Source: Candidatus Nomurabacteria bacterium (GTDB taxonomy: Bacteria; Patescibacteriota; Minisyncoccia; Phycocordibacterales; UBA9973). From it: a stretch of DNA of 32,025 nucleotides. Below, piece by piece: positions 8,959 to 18,748 of this stretch (the stretch's first letter is position 1; every line of letters starts with the position of its first letter). Location of the stretch: contig CALRAL010000001.1 in the NCBI GenBank assembly GCA_943350875.1, positions 132,992 through 165,016 on the forward strand, given 5' to 3'. Below the pieces are notes generated by a model. The model saw only the letters and a list, made by a program, of their open reading frames with translations. It did no database searches and had not been told where the DNA came from. The translations under genes were made by a program, and so were the position numbers.

Positions 8959-9888
8959 TTATTTTAATTTATCCCTAAACTTCTCAGCGATCATGCTGTA
9001 GCAAAGTTGGGCGGAGCTGTATTCAGTGAGGACTGAGTCTGGGATTGGGGAGATTTCTACTATATCAGCTCCGATTAATTCCTTTGCATTAATAGCTTTT
9101 TCTATCAAATTTACTCCATACCACCATTCGAGACCGCCTTGGACAGCTGTACCAGTGCCAGGCATCACACTTGGATCAAATCCATCCACGTCTATCGTGA
9201 TGTATAGATATTTTGTCTTTATAGCTTTCAGAATTGTATTTATTAAAGGTGGTTGCCAAATTTTATTCCCCTCTTGAGGGGTGGCTTTAGCCGGGGTGGA
9301 AGGGTTCCATTCAAAAACTGTCACATTATTTTTCTTGTCGCTAAAGTATTCATATTCATCTGTGGAGTACGTGCGGATGCCAACTTGGATAATAGGGAAG
9401 CCGAGAGAGCTCGCATGACGCATGACTGTGGAATGTGCAAGGCTTGAAGGGTTATCAGTATAATCACTGTCGTCTTTTCGCAAGTCGCAGTGTGCATCTA
9501 TCTGTAATATCGTGACATCTTTCGGATTATATTTCTCTGCCAATGCTCGGAATGCTCCTATGCACACTGAATGTTCGCCACCCAAGAGAAAAATAAATTT
9601 ATCTTTTGCTAGTATTTTTTGATAAGTCTTTTTTATTTTATTTAATGTTTCTTCGGGCAATAAATTCTTTATTTCTTTTAAATTTTGATGGGCTATTTTT
9701 ACAAAACTATTTACTTCTTTTTTATATTTACGATCAAAGAACTCAATTTGAGTATTCAAAGCTTTAACCACTTTTTCTGGGCCGTTCACAGTGCCTTTGT
9801 GCGAAGAAGCAGTCTTTTCGTACGGAGCCGAGAGTAATACTACGTCTGCTTTTTCCCAATTCTTTTCATTAATGATCGTTTTTACCAT
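8959..9888 (-). CDS. speB: agmatinase / arginase-family ureohydrolase
   Basis: LLGGEHSV, LQIDAHCDLR, ITIDVDGFDPSVMPGTGT, ADIVEISP motifs. Confidence 0.9.
   Translation of the reverse strand: MVKTIINEKNWEKADVVLLSAPYEKTASSHKGTVNGPEKVVKALNTQIEFFDRKYKKEVNSFVKIAHQNLKEIKNLLPEETLNKIKKTYQKILAKDKFIFLLGGEHSVCIGAFRALAEKYNPKDVTILQIDAHCDLRKDDSDYTDNPSSLAHSTVMRHASSLGFPIIQVGIRTYSTDEYEYFSDKKNNVTVFEWNPSTPAKATPQEGNKIWQPPLINTILKAIKTKYLYITIDVDGFDPSVMPGTGTAVQGGLEWWYGVNLIEKAINAKELIGADIVEISPIPDSVLTEYSSAQLCYSMIAEKFRDKLK
9268..9300. repeat. GC-rich in-frame palindromic segment inside speB
   Basis: CCCCTC-TT-GAGGGG (9268-9281) followed by GGCT-TT-AGCC (9283-9292); encodes STPAKATPQEGN. Confidence 0.65.
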
Positions 9889-9948
9889 ATCTTTAAGAGT
9901 ATCATTTTTTCTTTTATATGCAAAATATTATGATATAATCTATCCACT

Positions 9949-10890
9949 ATGAGTATTAAAACAGCTGAATTTGTGAGCCCGAGCCATCCGGACAAGATCT
10001 GCGATTTTATTGCAGATTCTATTTTGGATGCTTATTTGGCAGAAGATGCTGACAGTAGAGTGGCGGTAGAAGTCATGGGTGGGCATAACCTCATCACTAT
10101 CAATGGAGAAGTCACGAGCAAAACTCATCCGGATTTGGAATCAATAGTTAAAAAAATTGTAGGGGAAAATTTTAAAATAATTATTAATTTATCAAAGCAA
10201 AGTCCGAGCATCGCGAGCGGGGTAGATACTGGGGGTGCTGGGGACCAAGGCATCATGAAAGGCTATGCGACTGTTGAGACAGAAAATATGATGCCCAGAG
10301 AGTATGAACTGGCTCTAAATTTGTGTCAGAAAGTTTATGAAAAATATCCGTATGATGGAAAAGTGCAAGTGACTTTAAATGGCGCAGATGTTGAGACGGT
10401 AGTGGTGAGCTTTCAAAATACGAAGAATGAAGAATTATTGCCATTGGTGAAAAATTTAATTCAAGCAAAAGAATATTTAATAAATCCGGCAGGGGAATGG
10501 ATGCAAGGAGGATTCGATGCGGATACTGGACTTTCTGGTAGGAAAATAGTGATAGATAATTATGGTCCAGAGGTCCCTATTGGAGGGGGTTCTTTTTCGG
10601 GCAAAGATTATACAAAAGTTGATAGGAGTGGAGCTTATATGGCTCGTAAAATAGCTATTGATTATTTGAAAAATAAAAAGGCCAAAGAGGTTTTTGTAAA
10701 GCTCGCTTATGCGATAGGTAAGCCTGACCCAGTGATGGCTGTGGCAGTAGTAGATGGGGAGGAAATGAAAATAGAGGGCTATGATCTCACTCCAAAAGGA
10801 ATAAAAAATATGTTGAATCTAAATAATGTAAAATTTGCCGAAACTGCCAAATGGGGACACTTCGGCAGAGGATTCACTTGGGATAAATAA
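9949..10890 (+). CDS. metK: S-adenosylmethionine synthetase (short form, 313 aa)
   Basis: SPSHPDKICD, GAGDQGIMKGYA, TGLSGRKIVIDNYG, GGGSFSGKDYTKVDRS, WGHFGR motifs. Confidence 0.95.
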   Translation: MSIKTAEFVSPSHPDKICDFIADSILDAYLAEDADSRVAVEVMGGHNLITINGEVTSKTHPDLESIVKKIVGENFKIIINLSKQSPSIASGVDTGGAGDQGIMKGYATVETENMMPREYELALNLCQKVYEKYPYDGKVQVTLNGADVETVVVSFQNTKNEELLPLVKNLIQAKEYLINPAGEWMQGGFDADTGLSGRKIVIDNYGPEVPIGGGSFSGKDYTKVDRSGAYMARKIAIDYLKNKKAKEVFVKLAYAIGKPDPVMAVAVVDGEEMKIEGYDLTPKGIKNMLNLNNVKFAETAKWGHFGRGFTWDK

Positions 10891-10894
10891 ATTT

Positions 10895-12259
10895 CTAAAT
10901 TTTCCCTATCTCATACCCCCCATCTTTATCTTCAATTTTATAACCAAGAGAAAATATTTTATCTCGGAGTTCATCGGATTTTTTCCAATCTTTATTTTTG
11001 CGAGCAGACTCTCGCTCATCTCCAAGTTTTTTTATATCTTCTGGAATTTCAACTTTTTCAGCCATTTTTATTTTATCGAACCCAAGCCCTAGGACTTTAT
11101 CAAAATCTAAGATAGTGGCTTTTTTATCAGCATTACTTACATTTTCATCCTTTACGAGGTCCCAAAGTAGGGAAAGCGCTCTAGGTGTGTCTAAGTCATC
11201 AGAAACGTATTCTTTGAACTTTTGTTGGTATTTTTTGGCTATTTTACCCATCTCGTCGCCTAGCTCAATATAGAGCTTATAGAGGCGTTTTAGAGCCGTT
11301 TCTGCCCCCTCTAGGGCTTCCCAGACAAAATTAACCCTTGTTCTATAATTCGCCATTAAGAGCCAGAATCGAAAAGAAATAGGATTAATATTTCTATCTA
11401 TAACATCCTTTAAAATATAAGAATTATTTAAAGATTTAGACATCTTTTTTTGATCCACGAGCATCCATTCATTGTGCATCCAATATTTTACAAATTGTTT
11501 TCCTGTCGCGCTTTCTGATTGAGCAATCTCATTTTCATGATGAGGAAAAATATTATCAACTCCGCCAGTATGGATGTCTAATTGTTCACCGAGATTCTTT
11601 ATAGACATGGCAGAACATTCTATATGCCAGCCAGGGCGACCTTTGCCTAAGGAAGTTTCCCAAAATACATCTCCATCTTCTTTGTCCCACGCTTTCCATA
11701 GAGCGAAATCTTGCGGATTATCTTTTTCATATTCGTCTTTTTTTATTCTGCCTGAAGCATTTTCTTTTTGTTCTCCTAAAACAAGGTTTGAAAGTTTCCC
11801 GTAATTTTTAAATTTCTTTATATCAAAATATACACTGCCGTCTGGACTCTTATAAGCTATTCCATTCGTAAGGAGTTTCTTAATTATTTCTACCATTTCA
11901 TCTATGTAGTCAGTGGCTTTGGTGAATTTATCTGGGCTTAAAATATTGAGCATTTTTTCATCTTTGTAAAATTCTTCAGTATAAAATTCAGTGAATTCTT
12001 TGAGACTTTTACCAGCTTGTTGTGAATCACGAATAGTCTTGTCATCTATATCTGTGATGTTCATGATGTGCTTCACTTTGTATCCATTGTAAAGGAACAC
12101 ACGTTTCAAAGTATCCGCGAAAATATATGCGCGATAATTCCCAATGTGCGGATAGTTATACACTGTCGGTCCGCAATTGTACATGCGTACCTCGCCTTCG
12201 TGTATTGGCACAAATTCCTCCTTTTCCTTGGTCAATGTATTGTAGAATTTGAGAGACAT
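10895..12259 (-). CDS. cysS: cysteinyl-tRNA synthetase
   Basis: YNCGPTVYNYPHIGNYRAY, GWHIECSAMS, HTGGVDNIFPHHENEIAQSE, KMSKSLNN. Confidence 0.97.
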   Translation of the reverse strand: MSLKFYNTLTKEKEEFVPIHEGEVRMYNCGPTVYNYPHIGNYRAYIFADTLKRVFLYNGYKVKHIMNITDIDDKTIRDSQQAGKSLKEFTEFYTEEFYKDEKMLNILSPDKFTKATDYIDEMVEIIKKLLTNGIAYKSPDGSVYFDIKKFKNYGKLSNLVLGEQKENASGRIKKDEYEKDNPQDFALWKAWDKEDGDVFWETSLGKGRPGWHIECSAMSIKNLGEQLDIHTGGVDNIFPHHENEIAQSESATGKQFVKYWMHNEWMLVDQKKMSKSLNNSYILKDVIDRNINPISFRFWLLMANYRTRVNFVWEALEGAETALKRLYKLYIELGDEMGKIAKKYQQKFKEYVSDDLDTPRALSLLWDLVKDENVSNADKKATILDFDKVLGLGFDKIKMAEKVEIPEDIKKLGDERESARKNKDWKKSDELRDKIFSLGYKIEDKDGGYEIGKI

Positions 12260-12319
12260 CTATTTATATTAAGGCATATTTGCTTTTTTTACAACTTTCG
12301 TGTAATATAGGGCTTACTT

Positions 12320-12655
12320 ATGAACAAGGACGAATTCGCAGTTATACAAACAGGTGGCAAGCAATACAAGGTCTCACAAGGGGCTTTTGTCACTATTGAG
12401 AAAATAAAGACAGTGGGAGTAGACTACAAAAAAGGGGATAAAATCTCTTTCGATAAAGTGCTACTTACTAATGATGGCAAGGACACTGTTGTCGGGATGC
12501 CTTATGTAAAAGGTGCTAAAGTTGATGCTGAAATAATGGAAATAGGCCGCGCTCGCAAAGTCCTCGTGATGAAATACAAACAGAAATCTCGCTATCTCCG
12601 CAGGAACGGTCACCGTCAGCCATTCTTCCAAGTCAAAATAACTTCTGTAAAATAA
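12320..12655 (+). CDS. rplU: 50S ribosomal protein L21
   Basis: EFAVIQTGGKQYKVSQG ... KYKQKSRYLRRNGHRQPFFQVKI. Confidence 0.95.
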   Translation: MNKDEFAVIQTGGKQYKVSQGAFVTIEKIKTVGVDYKKGDKISFDKVLLTNDGKDTVVGMPYVKGAKVDAEIMEIGRARKVLVMKYKQKSRYLRRNGHRQPFFQVKITSVK

Positions 12656-12682
12656 AAATCCGCTGCAAAGTGGCTTTTTATT
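12651..12682. terminator. bidirectional terminator-like hairpin between rplU and recR
   Basis: AATAAAAA-T-CCGCT-GCAA-AGTGG-C-TTTTTATT between convergent genes. Confidence 0.7.
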
Positions 12683-13292
12683 GTCTATTCTTTAATGCAT
12701 TTTTGAGAGTGTCATTGTCGGAATATTCGAGTTCGGTGCCAGTAGAGAGTCCTCGACCGAGGGAGGAGATTTTGATGCCTAATGGTTCGGTTATGGGTTT
12801 CAGTTGGTTTCGTACATAAAAGTCTGTATGGTCGCCTTGAGGGGAAAGTGAAAAAGCCAAAATGATTTCCCCGAAGACGGTCTTCGGGGAAGACTTAATT
12901 TTGTTTTCTAATTCTTTTATTCGCACTTGGCTTTTGGTCGTTTTCTCAACTATGGGAACCAGTCCACCTAGGACAAAATATTTCCCATTATATGTCCTGC
13001 TTTTTCTAACACTTTCCAAATCAGAATCTTTTTCCACTACCATTAAGATGGAAGAATCTACATTAGGATCAGTGCAAATATTACACAAATTTGATTTCTC
13101 ATGAGAGAGGAAATATCTAAAACAATCTTTACATTGAGTTACTTCTTTTTTTAAATCTAAAATGAGGCTGGAAAGCAAGGTAGCATAGTTCGGATTCCGA
13201 GACATTAAAAAATACACAAATCTTTTTGCTTGCCTTTCTCCTATACCGGGGAATTCCTTAAATATTTCTGTTAATTTATCTATTGTATCCAT
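12678..13292 (-). CDS. recR: recombination mediator RecR
   Basis: EFPGIGERQAKRFVYFL; four-Cys motif CKDC...CNIC; LSTGTELEYSD. Confidence 0.93.
   Translation of the reverse strand: MDTIDKLTEIFKEFPGIGERQAKRFVYFLMSRNPNYATLLSSLILDLKKEVTQCKDCFRYFLSHEKSNLCNICTDPNVDSSILMVVEKDSDLESVRKSRTYNGKYFVLGGLVPIVEKTTKSQVRIKELENKIKSSPKTVFGEIILAFSLSPQGDHTDFYVRNQLKPITEPLGIKISSLGRGLSTGTELEYSDNDTLKNALKNRQ
12867..12891. repeat. 25-bp palindrome inside recR
   Basis: TTCCCCGAAGAC-G-GTCTTCGGGGAA, 12-bp perfect arms. Confidence 0.9.
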
Positions 13293-13294
13293 TT

Positions 13295-14686
13295 TTAAAA
13301 TTCATCCAAGTTATCACTTATTTTTGAAGGTGAAAATTCGCTCAACGTGCTCTTTTCAAGAGTGAGAAATGTAGTGGTTTTTTCATCAAAGTAAAGTTCA
13401 ACTTTTCCAGTTGGTCCATTTCTATGCTTTTCAATCAAGATTTCTGCAATATTTGTCTTTTCAGATTCATCTTTACCTTTATCTTCTCTGTGGATAAACA
13501 TTACAAGATCGGCATCTTGTTCGATAGATCCAGAGTCACGCAAGTCAGAAAGGCGAGGCTTACCACCGCGAGATTCTACTGCGCGGTTTAATTGAGATAA
13601 GGCAAGTACTGGCACATCGAGCTCTTTTGCTAAACTTTTTAAGGATCTAGAAATCTCTGTCACTTGATTTACCATTGAATCGTAATTTTTCGAAGTAGTC
13701 ATAAGCTGTAAATAGTCTACTACTATGAGGTCGAGACCTTTTTCCATTTTTAATCGGCGAGAAAGGGCTTTCATTTTTACGATAGAATTCCCCGGAGTGT
13801 CATCAATATATATTTTCGCTTTTGAAAGCTTGTCTAATGAATCACGGAGGTGCGAGAATTCAGTATCAGAGGACAAGCGCCCTGTACGCAGATTCCATGC
13901 ATTCACTCTAGATTCTGCAGAGAGCATCCTGTCCACGAGTTGCTGGGAAGACATTTCAAGGGAGAATATTAAAACAGACTTACCATGTGTTATGGCAGAC
14001 ATGCGAGCCATATCTAGGGCGAGGGTAGTCTTACCGACGCTTGGTCTAGCAGCCAGAATAATTAAATCTTGTTTTTGTAAACCAGAGAGCATTATGTCTA
14101 GATCTTTAAATCCCGTTGGGAGTCCGCGGAGGGCGTCTTTATGTTCATGTAGTTTTTCTAATCTTTCCCATGCTTCAGGTAATGCGTCTTTTAAGCTTGT
14201 ATATTTTTGATTTTTAGGAGAAGAGACCACGCTAAATATTTTCTTCTCTGCCATATCCAAAATGTCATCCATATGATCATCGCCTTCCTCAAATCCAAGT
14301 TCAGAGACATAGTCCGCGGCCTCTATCAAACTTCGCAAGACATATTTTTTCTGAACAATAGTGGCGTAGTGTTTGACATTAGTAGAAGAGGGGACGACGT
14401 TTACTATTTCTGCCAGATATTGATTTCCACCGACTGAATCCAAGAGTTTCTGTTCACTTAATTTAGTTGAAAGTGAGAGCATATCTATCGGTTCATTCTT
14501 GAGCGATAGGTCGAGCATTGCTTGGAAAATCATTTTATGTTTTTCAGCATAAAAAGAATCCGCATTTACAATATCTTCCACTTCGTGAATTGCGTCTTTG
14601 CGGAGCATTATTGAACCCAGGACGGCTTTTTCAGAGTCCAAGCTTTGGGGAGGGATGCGGACTTCTTTTTTAGTTTGTTTGACCAT
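13295..14686 (-). CDS. dnaB: replicative DNA helicase
   Basis: PPQSLDSEKAVLGSIML; Walker A AARPSVGKTTLALDMAR; VVDYLQLM; LSQLNRAVE. Confidence 0.96.
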   Translation of the reverse strand: MVKQTKKEVRIPPQSLDSEKAVLGSIMLRKDAIHEVEDIVNADSFYAEKHKMIFQAMLDLSLKNEPIDMLSLSTKLSEQKLLDSVGGNQYLAEIVNVVPSSTNVKHYATIVQKKYVLRSLIEAADYVSELGFEEGDDHMDDILDMAEKKIFSVVSSPKNQKYTSLKDALPEAWERLEKLHEHKDALRGLPTGFKDLDIMLSGLQKQDLIILAARPSVGKTTLALDMARMSAITHGKSVLIFSLEMSSQQLVDRMLSAESRVNAWNLRTGRLSSDTEFSHLRDSLDKLSKAKIYIDDTPGNSIVKMKALSRRLKMEKGLDLIVVDYLQLMTTSKNYDSMVNQVTEISRSLKSLAKELDVPVLALSQLNRAVESRGGKPRLSDLRDSGSIEQDADLVMFIHREDKGKDESEKTNIAEILIEKHRNGPTGKVELYFDEKTTTFLTLEKSTLSEFSPSKISDNLDEF

Positions 14687-14821
14687 GAGTTTATATTAGC
14701 ACAGCCAAAAAATAGTCAAAATCAAAAAGTGTGTAAATATGTTATTAAAATGTGGAGAAAAACTTTAAATATAGACTTTTGTTATATTTTAAGTTTTTTG
14801 CTTTTGTGCTAAAATATAGTT

Positions 14822-15772
14822 ATGTCTAAAAAAGTGTTATTGTCAGGTGTTAGGCCTTCAGGAAAACCGCATATTGGCAACTATTTTGGGGCATTAAAGC
14901 AATTTGTGGATCTTCAAGACCAATATGAAGCATATATAATGATTGCTGATTATCATGCTTTAGATTTCGTGCAAAATGGTAAAGATATGAAGCAGAATAT
15001 TATGAATGTTTTACTAGATTATTTAGCTGTCGGTCTTGATCCTAAAAAAGTGACTATTTTTAAACAATCAGATGTATCTGAACATACCGAACTTGCTCGT
15101 ATTTTTGAAACCATTACTACTATGCCATATCTAATGCGAGCGCATGCTTTCAAAGATGCGGAAGCAAAAAATAAAGATTTGAGCGTTGGAGTTTTTAATT
15201 ATCCGATGTTGATGGCGGCAGATATTTTACTTTATAGCCCAGATATTGTGCCAGTAGGAGCTGATCAGAAACAGCATATTGAAATAGCTCGTGATACAGC
15301 CGAGAAATTCAATCGTATTTTCGGAGACACTTTTAAATTACCAGAACCACTAATAATGAAAGAGGTAGCGACTGTGCCTGGGACCGATGGCAGAAAGATG
15401 TCCAAAAGTTACGGCAATACCATTCCACTTTTTGCGGAATATGAGGAGATAAAGAAATGTGTGATGAGTATCGTCACAGATTCGGCGGGCGGATTTCCAA
15501 AAAATGTTTTTGAAATACATAAACTTTTACGACCAGAAGATGAATTGAAAAAGATTTATGAAGAAAAAGCAGGAAAGTACAAAGAGTTGAAGGAAATGTT
15601 GATCGAGGATTTAGAAAAATTTATTGCACCACTTCGAGAAAAAAGAAAAGAATTTGAAAAAGATATTCCAAAGGCCCTAGAAATATTAAAAGCTGGTGGT
15701 GAAAAAGCCAAAAAAATATCCGGCCCAAAAATGGACGAAGTGAGGGAGAAAGTAGGGGTAAAATTATATTAA
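14822..15772 (+). CDS. trpS: tryptophanyl-tRNA synthetase
   Basis: SGVRPSGKPHIGNYFGAL; VGADQKQHIE; GRKMSKSYGNTI. Confidence 0.97.
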   Translation: MSKKVLLSGVRPSGKPHIGNYFGALKQFVDLQDQYEAYIMIADYHALDFVQNGKDMKQNIMNVLLDYLAVGLDPKKVTIFKQSDVSEHTELARIFETITTMPYLMRAHAFKDAEAKNKDLSVGVFNYPMLMAADILLYSPDIVPVGADQKQHIEIARDTAEKFNRIFGDTFKLPEPLIMKEVATVPGTDGRKMSKSYGNTIPLFAEYEEIKKCVMSIVTDSAGGFPKNVFEIHKLLRPEDELKKIYEEKAGKYKELKEMLIEDLEKFIAPLREKRKEFEKDIPKALEILKAGGEKAKKISGPKMDEVREKVGVKLY

Positions 15773-15777
15773 AATTT

Positions 15778-15810
15778 AAAGCCTCATGAAATTACTTTCA
15801 ATGAGGCTTT
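15778..15810. terminator. bidirectional terminator-like hairpin between convergent trpS and prs-like genes
   Basis: AAAGCCTCAT-GAAA-TTAC-TTTC-A-ATGAGGCTTT. Confidence 0.8.
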
Positions 15811-15831
15811 GGCGTTTTATATTTAAAAGAG

Positions 15832-16929
15832 TTATTTATTTTCTAAACTCTTTAGTATTTGAAACAATGAATCAGCAAATAAACTTGCTACTGAAATATC
15901 AATAATCAATCCACCAGTTCTTTTTTCATATCCTCGATAGATAGTGTTTGTTACAATAATTTTTTCAAATGGGTTTTTATTGAAAAGTTTATTTCTCCAA
16001 CCTGGAGTTAAAACAGTATGAGTAGCAACAAGTATAATTGATTTTGCTTTTGTACCCTGTAATAATCTACCTGTATCATTTGCTGTAGTTCCAGAAGCAA
16101 TTTCATCTTCGACCATAATCATAATATTATCTTGAACAAGTTCATGAGTCATATGATGAATATCTTCAAATTTATAGAATTTTTTTAATTCTAAAATTAG
16201 TTCTTTGATTTCATTTTCTTCTTTTTGCACAATAGAGATTTCACTATTAATTGCTCTATTTTTTTGATTAAACAAAACTGGACAATTAAAGATTCTTCCC
16301 ATTTCAATAGCTCTTTCCATTGAACCAATATCTGGAGCGTATGTCCTTAATTTATTTCGATCTTCAAGTCTTACAAAAGTATTAATTTTTGTGGCAAATA
16401 AAGATGCTGGATTAATTTCATGAAATACAATGTTGTACTTTTTGCAAAGTTTGGACATTGCATTAGAATGAGGGGTAGCAACCATCATCTCGTTTACTCC
16501 ACAAACACTAAACAAATGTATACTTCTTTCCAATCTTTTTATTTCGTCTGGTTTCAAAATTTTCTTTGACCAGGGTCCTTCTTTTTCATTTTCATTTGAA
16601 ATCGGATCTTGTCTCCGATTCCAAAAGAAAGGAAAAATTGCAATAACATATTTAGCACCATACTGATGTTTTATAGCCCAAATTAAATCAAAAGCTTCAG
16701 TTTGAAGTTCTTGACTATATATACTTTGATAAAATACTACAGTTTTTCCTTTAATTTTTTCGTATTTTACAATACGATCATCTGGTTCTCCATCTGGCCA
16801 ATCATTATAATTAATATGGTCAAATTCACAATTTTCACCAAGCAGTTCGCTTAGTTCTTTTAGTATTTCGGAACCAAGTTGATGATTCCCGTTTCCGCTC
16901 AAAAAAACAATTTTTTCAACATTTTTCAT
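15832..16929 (-). CDS. divergent ribose-phosphate pyrophosphokinase (PRPP synthetase)-like protein
   Basis: N-terminal LSGNGNHQLGSEI; NRRQDP flexible-loop-like motif; VEDEIASGTTANDTGRLL PRPP-binding-like loop. Confidence 0.75.
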   Translation of the reverse strand: MKNVEKIVFLSGNGNHQLGSEILKELSELLGENCEFDHINYNDWPDGEPDDRIVKYEKIKGKTVVFYQSIYSQELQTEAFDLIWAIKHQYGAKYVIAIFPFFWNRRQDPISNENEKEGPWSKKILKPDEIKRLERSIHLFSVCGVNEMMVATPHSNAMSKLCKKYNIVFHEINPASLFATKINTFVRLEDRNKLRTYAPDIGSMERAIEMGRIFNCPVLFNQKNRAINSEISIVQKEENEIKELILELKKFYKFEDIHHMTHELVQDNIMIMVEDEIASGTTANDTGRLLQGTKAKSIILVATHTVLTPGWRNKLFNKNPFEKIIVTNTIYRGYEKRTGGLIIDISVASLFADSLFQILKSLENK

Positions 16930-17061
16930 ACTCTATATCTGATTTCAATGAACAAAACTGGTTTGCACCAGGAGCCCTTTTCCAGGTAAAGGGTTTCTTA
17001 ACCTACCCATAAGATAACATAGACATTGTATAAAGTAAAAATTTTATGTTATAGTATTTTT

Positions 17062-18375
17062 ATGGAAAGAATTTTATCAAATGAAATTAAAAACTATATA
17101 GGAAAAGAGATTTTGGTTAAAGGCTGGCTTCATAAGAAGCGAGCGATGGGGGGACTAATGTTTATAGTCTTGCGGGATAGGAGAGGGGTGGTACAGATAC
17201 TCGTAGAAGATAAAAATGAAGGAGAAAAACTGCAAGGTATCCAAATTGGTTCAGTTTTACAGATAGTGGGGAATGTTATTTCTGAACCTCGGGCTCCAGG
17301 AGAAGTAGAAATCCACGAACCTAAAATACAAGTATTGATACCAGTCACAGAAGCCGGACCGATTGAAATAGATAAACCAATTTCTCACAAATCTGATAAT
17401 TTAGATACTCTTTTTGAATATAGAGTTTTAGGAGTGCGTAATATTCAAGAGGGGAAAGTTTTTAAGATTAGGAGTGAGCTTAATCGTTACATTAGAGAAT
17501 TTTTAAATAAAAATGAATTTGTGGAAATCCAAACACCAAAGATATTAGCTGGAGCCACAGAAGGCGGGGCAGAAGTTTTCAAGTTTGATTATTTTGGCAA
17601 AGAGGCAACTCTCGCACAGAGCCCGCAATTCTATAAACAAATAATGGTGGGCGCTTTTGAGCGTGTTTTTGAAATAGGTCCAGCCTTTCGGGCAGAGCCA
17701 AGCACCACTTCCAGGCATTTGAGTGAGATAACGATGCTAGATATGGAGATGGGTTTCATAGAATCGCATGATGATGTTTTGCAAATGACAGAGAACCTTT
17801 TTTACAGTGTTCTCACTCGAGTATATGAAGAACATGGGGAAGAATTAAAAAGCTGGAATGCACCAGAATTAATTCTGAAACCATCTTTTCCTCGATATAC
17901 TTTGAAACAAATTCATGAGATGTACACTAAAGCCACAGGTACGGACACAACCAGAGAGAAGGATATGACTCCTGATGAAGAAAAATGGATTTGTGAATAT
18001 TCAAAAAAAGAGAATGGTTGTGAAGCTATTTTTGTCACCGAGTTTCCGATTGAGAGTATGAAATTCTATCACATGGTAAATCCAAAAGATCCTACGACGG
18101 TGCTCTGGGCGGATTTGCTTTTTAGAGGGTTAGAGATAGCTACGTGTCCAATGCGTGAACACAGATATGAGAATCTTGTATCTCAAATGAAGAAAGCTGG
18201 ACTCAATCCTGAACATTCAGGTTATAAATATTATTTACAAGCTTTCAAATACGGCTTGCCTCCGCATGGAGGGTTTGGTTTTGGCATAGACAGATTGGTA
18301 GAAAAGACTATTGGTCTTGGCAATGTCAAAGAGGCAACTCTCTTTCCAAGAGACATAAATCGCTTAACTCCGTAA
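17062..18375 (+). CDS. aspS: aspartyl-tRNA synthetase, archaeal-type architecture (likely start 17062, not 17026)
   Basis: OB-fold GWLHKKRAMGGLMFIVLRDR; FRAEPSTTSRHLSE; GFGIDRLVEKTIGLGNVKEATLFPRDINRLTP; -10 TGTTATAGT lies exactly 6 nt before ATG 17062. Confidence 0.92.
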   Translation: MERILSNEIKNYIGKEILVKGWLHKKRAMGGLMFIVLRDRRGVVQILVEDKNEGEKLQGIQIGSVLQIVGNVISEPRAPGEVEIHEPKIQVLIPVTEAGPIEIDKPISHKSDNLDTLFEYRVLGVRNIQEGKVFKIRSELNRYIREFLNKNEFVEIQTPKILAGATEGGAEVFKFDYFGKEATLAQSPQFYKQIMVGAFERVFEIGPAFRAEPSTTSRHLSEITMLDMEMGFIESHDDVLQMTENLFYSVLTRVYEEHGEELKSWNAPELILKPSFPRYTLKQIHEMYTKATGTDTTREKDMTPDEEKWICEYSKKENGCEAIFVTEFPIESMKFYHMVNPKDPTTVLWADLLFRGLEIATCPMREHRYENLVSQMKKAGLNPEHSGYKYYLQAFKYGLPPHGGFGFGIDRLVEKTIGLGNVKEATLFPRDINRLTP

Positions 18376-18376
18376 G

Positions 18377-18748
18377 ATGGAAATTAAGGGTAAGGTGATA
18401 AGAGGTGATAGGTATGGTAGGGAGATTGGATTTCCGACGATAAATTTGTCGAGGAATGGTTTTTTAAAAATGAAAATAAAACCAGCTTTTGGAGTTTATG
18501 CAGGAGAAGTTTCAATTATGTCAAACACCCGATGTCTGACATATAAGGCGGGGATCGTTATTGGCCCGCTTGATAAAAGAAAGTTACCAAAGATAGAGGC
18601 TCACATGATAGGTTTCAAGGGGAATGCTTACGGTAAAACAGCAGTTTTTAAAATAAATAAATTTATCAGGAAATTCAAAAAATTTAAGACAGAAAAAGAA
18701 TTAATAGAACAGATAAAGAAAGATTTGAAAAAACTTGTCCCGTACTAA
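18377..18748 (+). CDS. stand-alone riboflavin kinase domain (RibF C-terminal type)
   Basis: GKVIRGDRYGREIGFPTINL ... PAFGVYAGEV. Confidence 0.85.
   Translation: MEIKGKVIRGDRYGREIGFPTINLSRNGFLKMKIKPAFGVYAGEVSIMSNTRCLTYKAGIVIGPLDKRKLPKIEAHMIGFKGNAYGKTAVFKINKFIRKFKKFKTEKELIEQIKKDLKKLVPY

Noticed and set aside
9949-10890. metK truncation, since 313 aa is shorter than common bacterial MetK
   Set aside because: All key motifs from HPDK to the C-terminal GHFGR are present in order; looks like a compact but complete enzyme.
13725-14210. 161-aa + strand ORF antisense to dnaB (and similar antisense ORFs, e.g. 20608..21084, 28454..28822, 4400..4726)
   Set aside because: Lie fully opposite well-supported conserved genes with no recognisable domain; best explained as shadow ORFs.
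16950-17010. Possible tRNA gene
   Set aside because: Hairpins present but no T-arm consensus (GGTTCRANYCC) and no closing acceptor stem; no convincing tRNA found anywhere in the window.
17026-17061. N-terminal extension MYKVKILCYSIF on aspS
   Set aside because: The extension overlaps the -10 TGTTATAGT; the family N-terminus fits a start at 17062.
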